Source: Sycobia sp. Sy_11
Taxonomy: Eukaryota > Arthropoda > Insecta > Hymenoptera > Epichrysomallidae
Length of the DNA stretch: 64,000 nt
Direction of reading: 5' to 3'
Assembly (NCBI GenBank): GCA_018907035.1
Contig: JACCIC010000004.1
Coordinates: forward strand, 3,280,001-3,344,000
Under the pieces are notes generated by a model. The model had not been told where the DNA came from. It was given only the letters and a program-made list of their open reading frames with translations, and made no database searches. This document shows positions 59,401 through 64,000 of this stretch, one piece after another; the first letter of the stretch is position 1; the number at the start of each line of letters is the position of its first letter. The translations under genes and the position numbers were made by a program.

Positions 59401-60011
59401 TATTAATAATATATATGATAAATATATCGGTATTTTAACAGAAATTTTTAACTTTATGTTGCTTGAAGCTTTAAATTCCGTAGAATATCTCCAATTCCGT
59501 GTTTTTCCCATTGATATAATCAATTTTCAGTAGTTTTTCAATATTCTATCATTTTAAGAATGGTTAAAAGGAAAAGTAATATTGTTATATAAACAAGGAA
59601 GAATTCCGCTATTTAATTTTTAATGTTGAGAATACAAAGCACAGGTTGACTCTTTCCACAGAGTTTTTCACGAATTATATTTTTTTACTATTTATATTTT
59701 GCGAAACATATACAAATAAAAAACATATATCTTGCAATACTATAGTTGCGATAATATAATTCAAATCAATTGACTTCTTTCTATGAAGTTGGCATATCGG
59801 TAATTCTTGTAATTATACAGTCAAATGATACTCTGTAAAGATTATTATTATAGAAGTATTATTACGCTTAAAAACTGAATATAAATTAAAATTTAAAATT
59901 TTTAATATGGTTTTACTAAGAATTAATATATAATCTATAATTAAATAATAGAGGAATATTGTTTATAAACTTGATTAATATTATTTCTTGGAATGTTTTA
60001 CTGAGCATATA
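59401..60011. other. AT-rich gap with no recognised feature
   Basis: Nothing supported. Confidence 0.45.
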
Positions 60012-60059
60012 CTACTATGTACAAATATAAGCAAGTCCTTATTTATGACTTTTGAAATC

Positions 60060-61049
60060 TTTATTTATTTTTCGAAATCTAATTCACCCCCTTCAAAATA
60101 AACCCCCTCCTAGGATGCAATGCAACTAGGCTAACGCTTTTTCCAATTTTCAAAACATTTTTTCTACCTGTATTCTGGAATGGCCATCAGTTCCTTCTTC
60201 GATTCGGCTTTTATTTTTTCAATCGAATCAAAACCGTGTCCTCGAAGTTATTTTGAGTTTGCTGAACAGCCAGAAGTCACACGGCGCTAAATCAGGCGAG
60301 TGCCGTGGTTGCGAAACGATATTGGTTGAATTTTTAGCGAAATGTTGACGTGAAATCAATGCAGTGTGAGCTGGTGCATTATCGTGATGCAAAAACCAAG
60401 TGTTGTCTTTCCATAAATCTAGCCTTTTCAGACGAATAGCTCACGCAAACGACGTAAATGAGCATAACCTTGATTTTTGAGCGACTTTGGCGTGATTTTT
60501 TCTGTCTGTCTCCGCTCTCCTTTGGCACGATATTCGCTCGATTGATCGGTTGTTTCTGGATCGTAAACGTAGACCCAAGTCATATCTCTAGTTATTATAC
60601 GTTCCATCTTGTCCTGATAGCTTGAAAGCATCGTTTCACAGACCTCCATGAGACGCCGTTTTACGAAAAAAATTGAGTGTTTTTGACACCAATCGACATT
60701 TCACTCTTTTCAGGCACAACATGTTTTTCAAAATGATGTTGATTGACCCATTTGAAATTCCAACAATATCAGTAAGCACTCTAGTAGTCAAGAGGCGATT
60801 TTGCAGAACCAATTCTTTAATTTTGTCGACTTGTAGCCCATCAGTAGATGTTCTTGATCATCTTTGATGTGGTTCGTCTTGAACGCGTTCTCGACCTTTT
60901 TTGAACAATTTTTTCAAATCAAAAACATTTGCTCTTGACATTGACTTGTCACCAAAGGCCTTCTGTAATATTCTGAACGTTTCAGCGGCAGATATTTTGT
61001 TTCGCACAAAAAATTTATTGCTACTTCTTTGTTGACTAACTTCAGACAT
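60060..61049 (-). pseudogene. mariner transposase of copy 10, broken
   Basis: It starts at ATG 61049 (MSEVSQQRSSNKFFVRNKIS), followed by AAETFRILQKAFGDKSMSRA. After shifts come VCETMLSSYQDKMERIITRD and MTWVYVYDPETTDQSSEYRA (60540-60645), where the first catalytic motif TGDETW is changed to TRDMTW. Weaker remnants of the HHDNAP block and of a SPDLAPCDFW-like block lie at 60250-60420. Confidence 0.88.
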
Positions 61050-61380
61050 TATAAAAACCATAATTCAATTGTACTTATGTCGGCTGCCTATATACAAATT
61101 AATAAATATTTTTTCATTGGTCTTACAGTCCAATCAAATCAATCTAAAAAATACGCAATAATATCAACACATATCCACATCAATATCAATACATCAATAC
61201 ACAAAAATAATAAAAAATAAAAAGATAAATAAAAATAAAAATTAAATTAAAAATTATAATGACAGTCAGACTGTCCTTGTTTACATTTACCCCCGTAGAC
61301 TAATCTGAAAATAAAATATTAGCTGAAAAAATTCTTTGTTAGTAAAGTGCAGTCTGACTGTCCCCAACCTAATTGAAGAC

Positions 61381-61424
61381 CCTGTCCAACGTTTCGAGCT
61401 CGCTACGGCTCCTCATCAGGGACT
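61381..61424 (-). ncRNA. hammerhead ribozyme (type I) in downstream pLTR
   Basis: The minus strand reads TAGTCC, CTGATGA, GGAGCCGTAGCGAGCTC, GAAAC, GTT, GGACAGG. The catalytic core is complete. Helix I is GUCC/GGAC plus weaker pairs. Stem II is GAGC/GCUC with one extra G. It lies in sense relative to the endonuclease, so it would be part of the element transcript. Confidence 0.78.
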
Positions 61425-61525
61425 AAACTAAATCTTATATTCTAATTTATATATATCTTATCCCTACTACCAAATTTAGTAAATTAAATCTAAATTCCCC
61501 TTCTACACAAATTGTTCAAAACCAA

Positions 61526-61740
61526 TCAATTTAATAAGGAATGATAAACACTGTCCAATTTACTAGACTCTAACATTAAATTCACATTAAATCGATTCCT
61601 GGAAATGTGAATACTTTCAAGACTCTCCCTTTTATACTTATTACTAATATCATGTTCCAAAATATCCACATTCACAAAATCAAAAGAATGTAAAAACTTT
61701 AAACAATGCTCTTTTAGATGTAATTTATTAAATTTGGTAG
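61526..61740 (-). pseudogene. PLE GIY-YIG endonuclease C-terminus
   Basis: The open frame reads HLKEHCLKFLHSFDFVNVDI then LEHDISNKYKRESLESIHIS and RNRFNVNLML, ending YHSLLN and a stop at 61526. PLE endonucleases end with H..FDF.NV.IL..E....KR...E..HI......N. The N-terminal catalytic part and the reverse transcriptase are absent. Confidence 0.85.
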
Positions 61741-61781
61741 TGGGGATAAGGTATATATAGATTAGAATATAAGATTTAGTT

Positions 61782-61826
61782 TAGTCCCTGATGAGGAGCC
61801 GTAGCGAGCTTGTAACGTTAAACAGG
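61782..61826 (+). ncRNA. hammerhead ribozyme, mutated core, in upstream pLTR
   Basis: The plus strand reads TAGTCC, CTGATGA, GGAGCCGTAGCGAGCT, then TGTAAC where CGAAAC is expected, and GTTAAACAGG. The GAAA box is changed to GTAA and helix I is broken, so cleavage is unlikely. Confidence 0.65.
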
Positions 61827-62305
61827 ATCTTCAATTAGGTAAGGGTGTTGGGGACAGTCAGACTGCACTTTACTAACAAAGAATTTTTTCAGCTAATATT
61901 TTATTTTCAGATTAGTCTACGGGTGTGAATGTAAACAAGGACAGTCTGACTGTCATTATCATTGTTAATTTAATTTTTATTTATATTTTTATTTTTTATT
62001 ATTTTTTTGTATTGATGTATTGATATCGATGTGGATATGTGTTGATATTATTGCGTATTTTTTAGATTGATTTGATTGGACTGTAAGACCAATGAAAAAA
62101 TATTTATTAATTATAAAAACCAAAAAGATAACTTTTTTTGTTCACAAAACACAAGCGTAATTATATGAGAAATGAAGATAATTGCTTGAACTTTGGCACA
62201 AATAACTCTGACAGTACTACCAACTTAAAAATAAAAATATTTATTCGAATTTATAAACCCGGGAAGTTTGAATTGAAAAGTCTTACTCATATTTGTACAC
62301 AGTAG

Positions 62306-64000
62306 TATAACCAAGCATCAGTCGAACCCAAGTTGACTAGCACTTGGGTAATAAAATTACATGTTAGTCTCAACTCTCAATCTTTAAGTGATATAATTTA
62401 TTTATAGTTTCCTTTCATTTATTGTATTAAAAAATAATAAATCCTAATATTTTTATGATTAGATTATTAATATATCCAGAAGCTAGTATAATATATGTGC
62501 TCATAATGTACAAATAATTAAAAAATTATGATATTAATAATGACATTAAATTGTTACTTCTATTGTATGTATATATGTTGCTATTACGTGCGCTTCGAGC
62601 ATCTGTTAACTTTCCTATACAGTCGATATTACTTCAGCATGTAAACAACATAGTAGAATTTATCGTTATATTTCTGCTGAATGTGAGTGTTAATTTACAT
62701 GATATGTATAGAATAAAAATAGACTCGTTTTTCAAATTGTAATAATTACGTGCCCGGTGCTTGTGGTTTGCTATCTCCAGCTCAGCAGGCCTCGACCCTG
62801 AACGCTCAACATGCCACCAAATTATGTTCCAGTGTATAGTTTTAAAAATTTAATCTTTTTCTTTCTCCCGCTTCGAACACCAGAGTTTCAAATAGATTTG
62901 CTCCTCTTCAAAATCCTATATCGTGTTGGAACGGAGTTTTCGATAATAAATAGCCTAATAAAAAAATCAGATTTATTCTTTGGCAATTTGTTGTTATCGT
63001 GCCAATAACAAATCTTCCTAGTTAAGCCGATTCCCGGGCCGCTGCTATACTGAGATTTTGTAACCACAATGGCTGCACTTATTGTCTCTGAATTTTTTTA
63101 CTTTCGCGCTCGACGCTCCGCGCTGCTTTGCGAATCTATACGCGAAATTTCGTTCCTCATCGCTTTTTACGTCACTGGAGCGCGTCTTCTTTGCGGCTTT
63201 TATACTTTGACGATAGTATTGTAATTTATTATATATATTTAACATGTGCAAATTATTAATAATGTGTGCGCATATTTTAAACGCACAATATTTGCGCGCA
63301 ATATTTTATAGTAATCTATAATATTGTATGATAATACTCTCGTGTCAAAATATTTATCGTTAATAAGGGTCAAAACCGTGATTGAATTATTTAATATTTT
63401 ACATAACGGTCTCATAAAGTTTCATGTTAATCTTATATTTAAATTCACCTATAAGAGACTTAAAAGAACGATCTACGCGCATCGTCAAACCGTCCTCACA
63501 TATCGAACTAGGAATTTATAACTTCCAATACATAATTGTTTTGCTATTTAAGAAAGAACGCTCGATTCTTGGATTTTTCAGACATAGAATTAGTAAAATA
63601 AATTTTTTTTAAATTATGTGCCATAAAATATCTTTAAAAAATGATAATTTTATGAAATTTCAACACACAGTTCTTCGGACTTTTTACTTCCAAATTCGAT
63701 ACATTTTTCTTATATTTATAGTATATAGAGAATTTTTGTCAAATTTGTTTGATATTTTTGTAGCTTTCTCAAAATATTTAACGTATCAGAAATAATATTT
63801 TTACTATTTTTTTAGAGCTCATAACATCCAGACTTGCATACATTTTATTGAGTTCATAGACATATTATAATATAATTCTCTTTCTACGTTTACATTGAAG
63901 CGATGGCAATCACATGCCCATCTCGCAGCTTGAATGTTTGTGTTTCCTACGATATGTGAAGATTTTATAAGCATTCTTTGAATTTTTTAGATCTGTGGAT
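62306..64000. other. AT-rich sequence, probably wapl intron
   Basis: A GC-richer stretch at about 63000-63190 (CCGATTCCCGGGCCGCTGCT onward) stands out. A minus-strand frame there (63251-63045) is lysine-rich with CSHCG, and matches nothing I know. No wapl exon is recognised. Confidence 0.4.

Larger units (their letters stand above)
61061..62109 (-). mobile_element. Penelope-like retroelement with inverted pLTRs, 13-bp target duplication
   Basis: ATTATAAAAACCA occurs at 61048-61060 and 62110-62122, flanking the element. The pLTRs (about 61098-61450 and 61740-62109) are inverted copies of each other. Each has GACAGTCAGACTGTC, a TAGTAAAGTGCAGTCTGACT segment and a hammerhead. About 35 extra bases (61061-61097) occur only at one end, like the extension known for Penelope. 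Between the pLTRs is only the C-terminus of a GIY-YIG endonuclease; the reverse transcriptase is lost by 5' truncation. Confidence 0.9.
60012..62305 (-). mobile_element. mariner element, copy 10, with a nested Penelope-like element
   Basis: Ends are CTACTATGTACAAATATAAG at 60012 and, inverted, CTACTGTGTACAAATATGAG at 62305, each next to TA. Without the nested PLE and one copy of its 13-bp duplication, the element would be 1232 bp, a normal mariner length. The PLE lies 12 bp upstream of the transposase start codon. Confidence 0.88.

Noticed and set aside
61061..62109. Simple MITE or foldback DNA transposon
   Set aside because: The GIY-YIG endonuclease C-terminus, the hammerhead motifs, a 13-bp duplication and the one-sided extension fit a Penelope-like retroelement better.

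Overview
The window looks like AT-rich nuclear DNA from an insect. Hymenoptera (ant, bee or wasp) is my best guess, from the mix of mariner, R1-type and Penelope-like elements and from the form of the two host genes; no exact species marker is visible. Two conserved plus-strand genes are split by introns full of repeats. The first is the 3' part of Additional sex combs (Asx), with three coding exons at 11610-12446, 16744-16983 and 19240-19656 that end in the atypical C-terminal PHD finger. The second is the 5' part of wings apart-like (wapl), with exons at 48999-49185 and 54343-55886; the conserved WAPL helical domain must lie beyond the right edge. All junctions have GT/AG sites and compatible phases. 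Asx is a Polycomb-group cofactor of the H2A deubiquitinase and wapl is the cohesin-release factor. They share strand and neighbourhood, but I see no direct functional link.

Nearly everything else is mobile DNA. Region 1-10.1 kb, probably a large Asx intron, holds a mariner, two decayed R1-clade LINEs on the minus strand and one R1 fragment on the plus strand; a mariner-derived foldback element is inserted in the first LINE. Region 10.1-19.7 kb is the Asx 3' half, with a nearly intact mariner in one intron. Region 22-31.2 kb holds two RNase H-bearing LINEs on the minus strand, the second split by a mariner with TA duplications. Region 32.4-45 kb is a graveyard: five more mariner copies or fragments, a Helitron with an internal 60-bp minisatellite, a 313-bp tandem duplication and a tRNA-derived SINE. 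I count eleven mariner-type copies in 64 kb, from several families.

The most interesting system is a Penelope-like retroelement (PLE) family. Its terminal repeats (pLTRs) carry a hammerhead-ribozyme core and lie in inverted orientation around remnants of a GIY-YIG endonuclease. The best copy (61061-62109, minus) is nested in a mariner with a 13-bp target duplication, inside what is probably a wapl intron. A second coding copy (50925-51960, plus) lies in the first wapl intron. A single pLTR at 46450-46800 has the best-preserved ribozyme: its 7-bp helix I differs from the helix of the other copy. Short foldbacks made only of PLE ends occur at about 10.9, 16.3 and 50.5 kb.

Element boundaries given with TA duplications or repeat ends were read directly from the bases. 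Boundaries of decayed LINEs are approximate. All assignments come from reading motifs, not from database searches.
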